Source: Rhinopomastus cyanomelas (taxonomy: Eukaryota > Chordata > Aves > Bucerotiformes > Rhinopomastidae). Taken from it: 64,000 nucleotides of DNA. Below, in pieces: positions 47,978-58,675 of this stretch. Within the stretch, counting starts at the first letter, position 1. Each line of letters opens with the position of its first letter. The translations under genes and the position numbers were made by a program. The notes beneath the pieces were generated by a model. The model did no database searches. It had not been told where the DNA came from and was given only the letters and a program-made list of their open reading frames with translations. The stretch covers positions 304,963 through 368,962 of the forward strand of contig VXBP01009035.1 of NCBI GenBank assembly GCA_013400115.1. Direction: 5' to 3'.

Positions 47978-49613
47978 GCACTTCCAGTGTTTTTTTGTTG
48001 GCTTAAAATGGTTGCATCGCTACCTAGCAAAGCTGGCCTGTGCAAGGCACCAAGCTGAATAGATAATAGTAGGTACAAGGAGGTTCCTTAATAAAATGAG
48101 GAAAGTAACATTTTCTTCTAGCATGCAAGATTTTGATGCCAGTATTTTCACATACAAATTGTATCTTGGAGGTCCAAACAAATGCATTTATTGTATTTCC
48201 ACATGCTAAATGTTACTTTATTTTCTTTAATGTTCTGAGCACCTGAGCCAATCTGCTCTGTAGTCCCACTGGGCAAACAGCACAGCTTGGAGAGAGCAAT
48301 GGGAAGGCAAAAGCAACCTGTTCATTTCCCAACTGATGTTGCTTTACAGCATCAGGATTTTTCATGGTTTTGAAAAGAGGGCTTTAAATGTCTGTAATCT
48401 TTCTTAATCCAAGTCACGTCTACTTAGAATGTATCCAGAGGCCATCTGAAAAGTGGCTTGAAATTGTTCTTGGAAGTTGGAACTTTGAAAATGAACAAAT
48501 GAACTCTGTGATCATTATAAATTAAAATTTGTTGTGGTGGGGGACTGCAACAGCCCTCAAACTGTCTGCATTATACCTCTTCCTTTAAGTCACAGCCTTT
48601 CAATTAGGTTCTTGATAACGATGACACATTAATCAAAAATATCAGTGAGTGAAACAATTTCTTAGTAGAGAAATAGAAATGCATGACAAAATTGATGTTC
48701 ACAAGACAAATGCTAGATGAAGACTGATGTGTTGTAGGGGCAGACATGCCAATCAACAAGGAAGAAATCTCAGTTGTATCATAAACAGTAAAAAATGACA
48801 AGAGATGTAGTTAATTATTATAATGTAGAAAGAAAGGCTTAGTGACTCAAATACTCTTGGGATGTGATTTCTCAATTAAATACACTCATCAGGTTGCTTC
48901 ATTGCCACTTTGAAACGTCACGCGCTTTAATCCAAGCATTAATTATTCATGGATAATACTTTGATCAACGAAGTCTGAAAATAATGCCTGAACCGAGGAT
49001 GTTCATTCCCTTTGCACAAATCTGTCCAGTAGTTTGGGAACTACTATTACTTTCTACTATTCCTCAGTCATGCAGTTGTAGAGGATAAACTTCAGCAACC
49101 CTAAATGTTAAAGTAAGCATTCGAGAAACAAGCTTCCATCTAATATTCAGAATTTGTACAACTCTGACAGTCTGTTGTGAAAGATATTCATCCAGAGGAT
49201 CATTTTAAAGAATGTGTAATGCAGTAATTTTCTAAACTGATCAGACACTTTTGTTAATACACACAATAACAAAAGTAATGTTGATCCAGTTACATAGGTA
49301 TTTTCTAGAGAACAGCTAAACTAACTACACCAGATATACTGGTAATTTTAGTTGAGACTAGCAAAAATGTGCTCTTCTTATCACACAGTCATTTATAAAT
49401 ACTTTGTATAATCTGAAATGCAATATAGAATTTGAAAATAAATAGCAAATTGTTATGGTCATTTCTTATTTTGAGTAATATGTGCTTTTAAGGCTGTATC
49501 TGAGTGAAAATATCAGCAGTGCTTACTCAAAATTCTTTTCCATTTAGTACCAAGCACACACATGTTATCATGAGAATTTCAAATAAAAAGAAACAAAGCT
49601 GAGACATTTCACA
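47978..49613. other. Unique spacer with a motif-dense patch
   Basis: Unique sequence with no gene recognised. A homeodomain and TCF-like motif patch lies at 48890-49040. Confidence 0.45.
48890..49040. promoter_or_regulatory. Candidate conserved non-coding element
   Basis: AGCATTAATTATTCATGG and, 20 bases on, CTTTGATCAACG (TCF/LEF-like) lie close together. Four CpGs also fall within about 80 bp. The role is inferred from motif density only. Confidence 0.25.
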
Positions 49614-49809
49614 TGGGAGGGAGGTACTGAGCTCTTATTTCTGGTACCCAGTGATAGGATATGTGGGAATGGCTCAAAGCTATACCAGGGGAGGTTTAGA
49701 CTGGATATCTTTATATAGAGGGTGGTCTGGCAAAACCTTCCTAGAAAGGTGGTTAATGCCCTCTGCCTCTGGGTTTTGATGTATTTGGACAATACCCTTC
49801 ATAACTTTT
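49614..49809 (+). mobile_element. CR1 LINE, old subfamily, left part of a split copy
   Basis: It runs from about gagggaggtactgagctctt through ccagtgataggatatgtggg, ggggaggtttagactggata and gagggtggtctgg to acaatacccttcataac. This is the C-terminal ORF2 region of an old CR1 subfamily. It is interrupted at 49810 by a younger minus-strand CR1 and resumes at 50149-50200. Confidence 0.88.
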
Positions 49810-50148
49810 CATAGAATCATGGAATCACTGGGGATTGGAAGGGACCTTGAAAGATCATCTAGTCCAATCCCCCTGACACAGCAGGATCACCCAGACCAAG
49901 TCACACAGGAACACATCCAGGTGGGTCTTAAACGCCTCCAAAGAAGGAGACTCCACAACCCCCCTGGGCAGCCTGTTCCAGTGCTCTGTCACCCTCACTG
50001 GGAAGAAGTTCCTTCTCATATTTACGTGGAACCTCCTATGTTCCAGCTCACCCCTTGTCCTATCACTAGATGACACTGAGAAGAGCCTGGCTCCATCCTC
50101 CTGATACCCACCCTTCATGTATTTTTAGACATTAATGAGCTCACCCCT
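49810..50148 (-). mobile_element. CR1 LINE nested inside an older CR1
   Basis: Main subfamily. The tail is catagaatcatggaatcact, followed by the 3' UTR and ORF2 end; it is truncated at the block encoding RGELINV. The minus strand from 50118 reads KGGYQEDGARLFSVSSSDRT, then FHVNMRRNFFPVRVTEHWNR and FKTHLDVFLCDLV, so the frame is largely kept. It is flanked by CTTTT on both sides (49805-49809 and 50149-50153), a possible 5-bp target-site duplication. Confidence 0.95.
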
Positions 50149-50200
50149 CTTTTGATCAAGTTTGAATTGCTCAGGCAGTTGGATGAAATTGTTGAAGGTC
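50149..50200 (+). mobile_element. CR1 LINE, right part of the split old copy
   Basis: The segments ctttt, gatcaag and gaattgctcaggcagttgga followed by ttgttgaaggtcc continue exactly where 49614-49809 stopped in the order of an old CR1 3' UTR. Together the two pieces make one older element interrupted by the nested copy. Confidence 0.78.
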
Positions 50201-50759
50201 CTGTTTACCCCTTCCCTTCCCCTTCCTCTTTCCTTTTCCTTTTTCTTTTCCTTCCTTTTCTGTTTTCTGTTACTTCTGAAATTTTACAATCTGGTCTTCT
50301 GTCAAAATCTTTACATGTTGATAAAACAACACATTAATTCATGTTGTAAGCTGTTATGAGCCTATATATTATAATTATTTTCTTTATTTAAAAATGTGTT
50401 TTTGTGTAGATTAAGGTGAGTTTTGAATTACAAAGAAAATAATGCTTCTGCTAGTTGGGAAAACATGTTACTTGTCACTAACTCATCACAAGTCAGCTAG
50501 CATCTATTGTTAGAAAATGACATTCTATGATAATTGCATCAGATTGCATCATTTTATTGGAGGTGTAATTACAGAGATCACACAGAAAAGAAGTGTAGCT
50601 GTTGACAAAAAAAAGTCATGACTGATTATGATTATATTGTCATTGTATTATTCCTTTTCTTCAATACTTTTATGACTATAACAGAACAACTGTTGAAAAA
50701 GCAGAGTAAAACGTGATCACATTCAAGGTATTTGCTGTCCTGCAGAGCAGACTTTATTT
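50201..50759. other. Spacer with polypyrimidine tract
   Basis: It begins with the 54-nt pure C/T tract (50208-50261), directly after the old CR1 tail. The remainder is unique AT-rich sequence with no gene recognised. Confidence 0.5.
50208..50261. repeat. Polypyrimidine tract, 54 nt pure C/T
   Basis: Uninterrupted C/T sequence of CCTT and TTTC type units, potentially able to form triplex (H-) DNA. It abuts the end of a CR1 3' UTR, from whose tccctt motif it may have expanded. Confidence 0.9.
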
Positions 50760-51345
50760 CACAGAATCACAGGACATTAGGGGTTGGAAGGGACCTCGAA
50801 AGATCATCCAGTCCAATCCCCCTGCCAGCACAGGATCACCTAGACCAAATTACATAAGAACATATCCAGGCAGGTTTTAAATGTCAGAGAAGGAGACTCT
50901 ACCACTCCCCTGGGCAGTCCATTCCACTGCTCTGTCACCCTCACCATGAAGAAGTTCCTTCTGATATTGTTGTGGAACCTCCCATGTTCCAGCTGACACC
51001 CATTGCCCCTTGTCCTATCACTAGATGACATTAAGAAGAGCCTGGCTCCGTTCTTGTGACACCCAGCCTTCATATATTTATAAGCATTAATGAGGTCACC
51101 CCTCAGTCTTTGTTTCTCCGAGCTCAAGGGACCCAGCTGCCTCAGCCTTTCCTCATCAGAGAGATGTTCTACTCCATCATCTTTGTGGCTCTGCACTGGA
51201 GTCTCTCCAGCAGTTCTGTGTCCCTCTTGAACCGAGGGGCCCAGAACTGGACACAATATTCTGGATGCAGTCTCACGAGGGCAGAGTAGAGCAGGACAAG
51301 AACCTCCCTAGATCTGCTAACCGCCCCACATCTGATGTACCTCTT
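50760..51345 (-). mobile_element. CR1 LINE, about 590 bp
   Basis: The tail cacagaatcacaggacatta is followed by the main-type 3' UTR and the C-terminal ORF2 region to the LVRPHLEYC and SRSREVL blocks (cagtctcacgagggcagagt, aacctccctagatctgctaa). The minus strand from 51256 still reads SDEERLRQLGPLSSEKQRLR and GDLINAYKYMKAGCHKNGAR over about 138 codons. Similarity fades near 51327-51350, so the left limit is approximate. Confidence 0.94.
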
Positions 51346-51867
51346 CCATACAATCTAAAATATGTATTAAAAAAACACAACAGTGTTGGCAAACAGCTCA
51401 GCAAAAATACAGTGATCGACACTACCTGCTTCCACGCTGTTTAAAACCATGCTCTGATAGCCTGATTCCTGGAGACAAAATGTTGGAGCCAGTCAGCTCT
51501 CCTCTGTCAGATGTTCTACAGAATAACCAGGTCAGTCAAAAGCTTAATGAAAGAAAACTGGAGCTGCTAGTTCAGACAGATCGAAGCAAAACCATTAATT
51601 CTCACATGCTGTGGCATTTTTTAAACTACTACTGACACAACCACAAATTGCTAAGTCTAATGCTGTAATAATACGGCCTCAAATCCAAAGTATTTTGCTA
51701 CTTCTCTGCTATAATGTGGTGCTCAGGGTGTCTTGGGGATCTGAATTTTATCCCCTTGATTTCCACCTTTGAGGAAATTCACACTGACAAAGCAGGGCTG
51801 CAAGTATACATCTGTTTGCAAGAGGTGCCTGGAATTCATCTCCAGTCTTTACAACATGTATTTGCTG
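51346..51867. other. Unique spacer, nothing recognised
   Basis: AT-rich unique sequence between two CR1 copies. No reading frame or repeat of note. Confidence 0.5.
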
Positions 51868-51972
51868 AGCTGTGTGGATCTAGGGGATCCTGCTGTGGCG
51901 GGGGGATTGGACTCGATGATCTTTCGAGGTCCATTCCAGTCCCTAATACTCTGTGAATCTGTGATTCTGTGA
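51868..51972 (+). mobile_element. CR1 LINE, 3' tip (about 105 bp)
   Basis: It shows gtgtggatctaggggatcct, the ggattggactcgatgatctt block, and octamers ctgtgaatctgtgattctgt at the end. The ORF2 stop is just inside the left end. Main subfamily. Confidence 0.94.
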
Positions 51973-53424
51973 CTAAACTAGTGAGATCTTCAGTTTGTTT
52001 TGCATTTTTACAAGGCATTTAACGGATAATAGGGACAAAGGCATGTCACTGATTGAAGGAATCTCAGGAAACAGCCAGAATTTTCATATTGTACCAGCAC
52101 ATCAGCTGGAATCAAATACAGCTTTGATTTAATTGCTGGTTCCATCTATTTCTCTGAATGGAGCTCTATCATTTAGGTGGTGTTGACCAGCTAAATGTAT
52201 AATTACTGTAATTGATCGAGATGTTAAAAATTAAAAACTGCCCTCTGCGCTCGGTGTGTGTAGTTGGAGTATGTTTTTCCACATGGTGTAATTGCCATTA
52301 GTGGGTCCAGGCAAGATCCTCACATTATGCACAAATAAATGCTTTTGGGAAAATTTACAAGCAGATGACATTAATGCCCTCGTTTTTAAATAGGAGCAGA
52401 CGAGCAGCAAATTCTGTGCCCTGATTAATCGCAGATTTTGCTGAGCAAACTCAGTTTTGAACAGCTTGAGGTAGTGCATAAAAATCAGAGCACGGGTCAG
52501 AACAGAGACCTAGTCAAGCCCTGCCTCTGCCTCTCCTGGGAAAGGTGATCTGGTACATGGCACTGAGCAGTGGCAGGCACCTGTGAGGAGCCACCACAGT
52601 GGCAGACAGTTTTCAGTGCATCAGGCTTTGGGACAGATAGTCTTCTAGCACAGCTCCCGGTCCAAAGCTGCATCCCACCTTCCCAGTCTGAGTTGGACCG
52701 TCTGCATCTGTTTCTGTTGATGCACTGATGCCTGTATGCTGGGAGTCTCATACAAGACTACCTTGGCTCTGTTGATACTGCTTTCCACTTGCTGTGGTGG
52801 TGGTTGTACAGCTATGGAAAAGGGGAAAAAGAGAACGAAAAAGAAAGGGAGTGTGCATGGTGGAGAGAGACCCATAGGGAAGGATAAAGAGGAGACCTTA
52901 TTCCTTAATACCTTGATATCTGTCTTACTGGTCTCCTCTTGGGAGACTGAAAAACAACTAGAACAAGATCTTAAAGGACAGATGGTGTAGCATAGCTGAT
53001 GAAAATCTGTTCTTATTCCTCTGATTCAGCCTTTGCTCAATATGTGTCATTCCGAGGAGTCACAGACTGTAGTTTAACTTAGGTGTAGCTCCTCACTATT
53101 GTGTCATGAACATGTGTTTCTAAAACGTTTGTGAAGAATCTGTGACCAACAAAAGTTTTAAATTAAGATGTAACCATTTAATATTCAGGGGGTGGTCTTC
53201 AGAATTCCCATGTACAATCAAACTGGCCTCAAAACAGTTGTGATTTTTAAGGGCTGGAATGAGTTTTAGTGATACTTAGACCAAAAGTTGCACATGCCCT
53301 AAGTGATTGGCGGCCTTTCCCTCACAACATTCTCCAGAGAAGTTGCCTCCAGCTGTAAGGGAAATGATGAGCAGAAAAAGAAACTAATAAATGTGTTTTG
53401 CAGCAGCATCAGACAAATAAGAGA
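51973..53424. other. Unique spacer with the strongest enhancer-like patch
   Basis: It contains the motif-dense segment at 52100-52480. About 52500-52900 is GC-richer, with overlapping frames on both strands (52497-52751 minus, 52645-52875 minus, 52736-52990 plus), none with a known domain. No gene is claimed. Confidence 0.45.
52100..52480. promoter_or_regulatory. Candidate conserved non-coding element (developmental-enhancer-like)
   Basis: Homeodomain-type cores recur: TAATTAC (52200-52206), TAATTGATC (from 52209), TAATTGCCATTAG (52289-52301), ATTAATG (52370-52376) and the symmetric GATTAATC (52423-52430), which combines two OTX/PITX-like TAATC halves. The segment lacks repeats and simple sequence. 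Its texture resembles conserved vertebrate enhancers, but conservation cannot be tested here. Confidence 0.3.
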
Positions 53425-53622
53425 GGGATGAAGTTTAGGTATAAAGTTCAGAAGAAAAGTCTTGCTTTTAGAGCTGACCAAAGCCATCAATGCAACAGGC
53501 TTCCCAGGGAGGTTGCAGAGTCTCCTTCTCCAAAGACGTTTAAAACCTGCCTGGAGATGTTCCTGTGCAACTTCATCTAGGTGATCCTGCTGTAACAGGG
53601 GGATTGGACTGGATGATCTTTG
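53425..53622 (+). mobile_element. CR1 LINE, degenerate, lacking its tail
   Basis: It starts with gatgaagtttaggtataaag, then ggcttcccagggaggttgca and tctccttctccaaagacgtt, the ORF2 end, and ggggattggactggatgatc. Similarity then stops at about 53622 and no terminal octamers are found. The frame 53398-53580 reads CNRLPREVAESPSPKTFKTC at the CR1 part. Confidence 0.85.
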
Positions 53623-54221
53623 TGATGTTTTGGATCATTAACATGACTTATTTTTCTCTTCTGTTTCTCCTCCAAACTGTGACTTCAGTTTGTTCAGCTG
53701 AACATGAAAGTTGAGGACAAAACAGGGCAGTTTCTGTTAAAGTGACTGTCTTGATGTTATGTTTTTCAGAGCTGTTAAGAAGTGGAACAGCTTGTGTGGT
53801 ACAAGCTCAAATCAATACTGTAAACATGTTTTCTGTAATTGAATCCTATTAACTTTAATTCATTCTACGTAATTAAGTCATTCTTGTTTTATAATGTGGT
53901 GTCAAAAATCATATCTTTTTAATGAGTGTCAAAGCAAAATGAACCCAAAATGTTTACGTAACTTAGCAAATGTTTTGATGTTTTGGTTTATTAAGGTTTT
54001 TTTTTAAGAAGATTTATCTTGACTGGAAAATATTAGTTTGAAACAGTTACTTGATGTAAGTTTGAGTGATGTTTCTGACTGGAAGGGAAGTTCTAATGGT
54101 GCAACATGCTTGAAAGCCTTCAAAGGTGCTGCAAGTAATGCTTATGTGTACTCTAGAAATCAAGTGAGAATTCTTACACAAAAAACACTGGTCAGATTGC
54201 TTCTTTACAAAGAAATGTGTG
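53623..54221. other. Unique spacer, nothing recognised
   Basis: AT-rich unique sequence with a T-run near 53998-54005. No gene or repeat recognised. Confidence 0.5.
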
Positions 54222-54534
54222 AAAGTTAGGTGTCAGGAGGATGGAGGCAGGCTCTTCTTAGTGTCATCTAATGATAGAACCTGGGGCAATAGGTGTCTGC
54301 TGGAACACAGGAGGTTCCACATCAATATGAGAAGGAACTTCTTCACAGTGAGGGTGACAAAGCCCCGGAATGAGTTGCCTGGGGGGAGTTATGGAGTCTT
54401 CTCTGGAGATGTTTAAAACCAACCTGGATATGTTCCTGTGGGACTGAATCTAGGTGATCCTGCTGTGTCAGAGGGATTGGACTGCATGATCTTTCGAGGT
54501 CCCTTCCAACTGACTAGTGATCTGTCATTCTGTG
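54222..54534 (+). mobile_element. CR1 LINE, 3' end, left arm of an inverted pair
   Basis: It runs from aggtgtcaggaggatggagg through the C-terminal ORF2 region (GNRCLLEHRRFHINMRRNFF in frame) to the 3' UTR and a tail at 54519-54534. A one-base insertion in the GGVVESPS region breaks the frame. Main subfamily. Confidence 0.95.
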
Positions 54535-54599
54535 AAGACATTTGTCTTTTACTCTTCCTACTTCCTCTCTTCTATCTCAGCCTTTTTTCCAACCATGAA

Positions 54600-54762
54600 T
54601 CATAGAATCATAGAATCATTACAGATTGGAAGGGAACTCGAAAGATCATCCAGTCCAATCCCCCTGCCACAGCAGGATCACCTAGACCAAGTCACACAGG
54701 AACACATCCAGGTGGGTCTTGAACATCTCCAGTGAAGGAGACTCCACAACCACCCTGGGCAA
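54600..54762 (-). mobile_element. CR1 LINE, 3' tip, right arm of an inverted pair
   Basis: The tail tcatagaatcatagaatcat has three octamers. The 3' UTR and ORF2 end follow to gagactccacaaccaccctg. It lies 65 bp from the plus-strand copy, tail to tail. The 5' junction overlaps a 9-bp tandem repeat (54757-54784). Confidence 0.95.
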
Positions 54763-54784
54763 TCAGGGCAATCAGTGGCAATCA
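54757..54784. repeat. 9-bp triplicate repeat at a CR1 5' junction
   Basis: GGGCAATCA occurs twice in tandem, followed by gtGGCAATCA. The first unit overlaps the CR1 cctgggca sequence where the element is truncated. Confidence 0.85.
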
Positions 54785-55846
54785 TTCTAGCCACACAATT
54801 ACAGGCACTGAAACAACCAATATCACCATATTTCAGACTTCAAGACTCTAAAGGTAGTAAAAGAGTTAGTTAGATTCTTTGACTTTGCATTAAAGGCATT
54901 AACTTTACAAAAGCCACTTACCAATAACCAAAAGCATTTCTTTGGGATATATGACAGCGTTTGACTGGAAACCAGTCCAGACCAAACCAGTCTTTGTTGT
55001 TAAGCACATAATAATCAGATTACAGCATTCTCTCAGTACTTGCTTGTGAACTCTTATCATAAGACTCAGCTAGAGATTTGGGGTAAGTTTCTCATTCTGT
55101 CTCTGTAAAGCTAGGCGCTTGAACATTAGCTTCCTCAGTAGGATGTGAAGTAAATCCTGCATCTCTCAGCTGCTCTATTTTCCAGTCCCCTGGAAGTCCA
55201 GTGGCTGCTTTTCACTGAAGTACTGACTGCTTGCATTTCAATACTTCTAAATAGAACATCAGAAAAGTTCACTTACAATTCCATTTCATGTCTTGCCCTT
55301 TCATTATTTATATAGGATCATATTTTTAACTGTAAACTCTATTTCAGAAGTTCTACTTGTAGATGGAGACTTAGAATTTGCTTATTTAGCCAGTTCTAAT
55401 CTCCGTATTTTTCTTTAGTTTTTTGTTTTTGTTTTCTTTTTCTTCTTACAACAAGAAGGAATTCAACTGAAAAAGAGGTGAATGACTTTTTTCCAGAGAG
55501 CTTGGCTAGATGACTGTAAAAATCAGTGCCCTGACACCTTCCTGACGTGGTAGCCTAACATATGGAAATGCTGAGATCTAACATGTTCTGCAGTGGCAGG
55601 CAATTCTTCATTAATACGCCTACAGAGGAGCAGAGCATACTAAACATCCTGGCTTGCTGACAGGGCTATATTAATGCAAAATAGGATTCTTGAGATAATT
55701 ACAGTTTTGAGTCTGGAACAAAGAAGTGTATGAAATAGATCTTTCCTTAGATAGCCAAAGAAGACACAATTCTTTTCCCCCTTTAATTGTATAATTTTTC
55801 TGAATAAACAGATAGCCAGTGAATTTAAGATGGACTGATATACTTT
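54763..55846. other. Unique spacer, nothing recognised
   Basis: Unique sequence apart from the 9-bp repeat at its start and a T-rich run near 55416-55446. The minus-strand frame 55981-55640 runs antisense into the next CR1 and is not a gene. Confidence 0.5.
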
Positions 55847-56448
55847 ATACATGAGCCAGCAGTGTGCCCAGGTGGCACAAAAGGCCAATGGCATCAATGC
55901 TTGTATCAGCAATAGTGTGGCCAGCAGGACTAGGGACATAATTCTCTCCCTGTACTGGGCACTGGCAAGGCCTCCCCTCAAGTGCTGGGGGAGTTCTGGG
56001 CCCTCACTTCAAGAAAGAGATTGAAGTACTGGAGCAGGTCCAGAGGAGCAACAAGGCTGGGCTCAGACTTATGAGAGGCTGAGGGAGCTGGGGTTGTTTA
56101 GTCTGGAGGAGACTCGGGGGGGGGGGAATCTTATCTCTCTCTACAACTACCTTGTAGACAGGTAGGGCGTGGGCTCTTCTCCCGGGCAATTAGGAACAGG
56201 ACAAGAGAGCAGTCTGAAGCTGCACCATGGGAGAGTTAGGTTGGATATTAGGAAGCCCTTCCTCATGAAAAGCGTGATCAGACCCTGGAATGGACTCCCC
56301 AGGGAGGTGGTGGAGTCGCCGTCCATGGAGGTGTTTAAGGACTGGCTGGTTGTGGCACTTAGTGCCCCGATGTGCTGATTTTAGGTCCTGGGCTGAGCTT
56401 GATGATCTTAGAGGTCTTTTCCAGCCTTAATAATCTGCGATTCCGTGA
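55847..56448 (+). mobile_element. CR1 LINE, third subfamily, about 600 bp
   Basis: It starts at tacatgagccagcagtgtgc (MSQQCA region) and continues with gtactgggcactggcaaggc, aagaaagagattgaagtact and ctgagggagctggggttgtt to a 3' UTR with gagcttgatgatcttagagg. The tail is decayed. The segment 56169-56378 encodes NQE-type CR1 C-terminus with MKSVIRPWNGLPREVVESPS. It contains an 11-G run. Several deletions, for example in the LVRPHLEYC and RATKMI regions. Confidence 0.93.
56116..56126. repeat. Poly-G run (11 nt) inside a CR1 copy
   Basis: Eleven consecutive G at the position where related copies have ggctgaggggagac-type sequence. It is a local homopolymer expansion or a sequencing-prone site. 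Confidence 0.85.
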
Positions 56449-56990
56449 ATGTGTAACAGCTGTAGCCAGCACAGAAATGTACTGTCCCTTGTTCAAGACT
56501 GAGGTTTTGAGAGGACTATGTAAAGACTTAAATTAGCAGTCAAAAAAGTAGGAGAAATTCCTACATGAAAAAACTATTTTTAAATGAAGATGAAAAAAAT
56601 CCTACAAAAAATTAGAGATTGCAGAAAGCAGTAGGCAATCTCGCCGTAGAAGCAGCAGCGTTAATGCTGGCCAGAAGTTCTTGATTCCTTTTGCTTTGAA
56701 TTCTGGATACATTTTCTCATTAGTCATCTCTATCTAAAGCTAACTATAAATGTTTTACACATTACAAACAACAGTGACGAACACAGATTAGGTTGCATGT
56801 TTGTATGGGTGAGTACTTGAGAACTGGAGCTCTTGCAGAGAGTAGCTCAAAGCAGGGAATAATTGAGCCTCCTTCATTACAGGTAATGATAAAAAAAAAT
56901 TAATTTATTCTTCTCACAGATAGTCTGAACTAAAATCTTCTCTGTAGCTAAGCCTACCTAGGAATTGCTAGGATTAGAGGACTATGGTTT
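56449..56990. other. Unique spacer, nothing recognised
   Basis: AT-rich unique sequence with short A-runs. No gene or repeat family recognised. Confidence 0.5.
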
Positions 56991-57093
56991 ATGTTCCTGT
57001 GTGACTTGGTTTAGGTGATCCTGCTCTGTCAGGGGGATTGGACTAGGTGATCTTTCGAAGTCCATTCCAGTCCCTACTGGACTGTGATTCTGT
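56991..57093 (+). mobile_element. CR1 LINE, 3' tip (about 100 bp)
   Basis: It shows atgttcctgtgtgacttggt (the FLCDLV end), the stop, the ggattggactaggtgatctt block and ctgtgattctgtgg at the tail. Main subfamily. Confidence 0.95.
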
Positions 57094-58675
57094 GGTATGG
57101 AGTAAAGCTGTTTACTTGAGTTGTTTTACTGCTGGAAATGGCCACTGGTATTTTTTAGCTTTAGTTCTAAGGGGGATTGTGGGAAGCTGGTGAGATATGC
57201 CCTTTGCTCTGTACTCTGCAGATCATCATCCTAGCCCAGTGAGCATCCCTTGCAGTTTCTCACCACCTGAGTATGTTCTTTCTAGATGCTTCTAAGACCA
57301 TGGCTTTAACTAGGTACCTCACAGTCCCTTCTCTTCAGTCACTGCCTAACATGTTAGCAGTGTGTGCTGAACACGTCATGACAAGGTGTAATCCTAGGCT
57401 TTTCTGTGATCATACTGTCATTCACCACTACTCTTGGGTGTTCAACAGCATTGCAACTTGGGCATGAACAAGAGGCATTTTCAAGGTATGCCTGGGACAA
57501 GACAGTCTGGTGACTTGACCAGGACATCCTCAAATACAAACTGTCTAAAACATGTCTGTTTGGGCTATTGATCTGAGGGTTGTTCCTTTCTTTTTTCTGT
57601 CTATCACTTAAAAACCCAAATAAATAACACCAAGTGAAAAATCTGTATTGCACCAAAAACTTGCTGAGAGGACTAGGAAGAATTTTAGGGTACCTAAATC
57701 CTAATGAGGATCCTCATTCATGTCAGTGGTCGGTAGGAGCCTAAATAGGAGTGATGCTAGTGAGTATCTTTGTAACTCAGTCCCTCTGTTTAAATATAGG
57801 TCAATGGTTAATGGTGTAGCAGCAACCTTTATAAAATGAGCTCTTTGAGTTCAGTCTCTTAATAGCAGTCTGCTTGTATTGATTTGTTTATGGAAGTTGC
57901 CATATTTGTGCTGCTTTGCAGAATTTATTTAAATAGCGTTTCCTTTGAGTGTGATGGGTAGTACTGATTTGAGTAGAGTTGTAAAACCACTTATTCTCAA
58001 TTTATTTCCTCCACAAGACTTGTTTTTCACTCATTCAACCACCCACGTGGAACTTTTTGCCCAAGGAAATAATTCACTGTGATTACCAAGCTTTTCTTTA
58101 AAAGAATAAATATTTATGAGTAGAAGGGAATATCCAGACACTGCCTATATATTTTTTTTTTATATAAAGACTTCTAAATCACCAAGTTTGTTTCAGAAAT
58201 AATTAAAGATTTCAAGAAGCAACCACAGTGTTTGCTAGGAACATCAGTCAAGACATCCAAGCACTTAGCAGCAATAATGTCTAGATAGGTTGTCCTAATT
58301 CTCACACAGTCTGCAAACTGAATATATCATTTGTATGCAGAAAGAAACATACTTAATCTAAACAATTTAAATCAGCAATGAGTCATAGTTAGAAGCATAA
58401 TTGCAGTTTTGATTTTAGTATCAAAATATTCATAGCTTTTATTACGTGACAAGTATCTGATGACAGTTACTGGGGTCAGAAGTTCACGGTCTGTTCAGAA
58501 TCATGCTATAGAGATAGGGTTTTTATAATCTAAGGAAAACATGAGAATATTTATCACTTTCTTAATTGTGTTATTAAATGCACATTTCAAATCAAATCAA
58601 TTAATGTGTGTATGTATAATTGCTTTGGGTTTTAGATTAGTTTCTATTCAAATAGCAAAATTATTTGAGACTATA
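57094..58675. other. Unique spacer, nothing recognised
   Basis: Unique sequence with a T-run between TATATA motifs near 58146-58166. Overlapping opposite-strand frames at 57273-57467 and 57354-57656 are unsupported. Confidence 0.5.

Noticed and set aside
52645..52990. Possible secreted-protein frame (LALLILLSTCC then basic region) at 52736
   Set aside because: It resembles a signal peptide, but frames on both strands overlap and no splice or promoter context or family match is visible.
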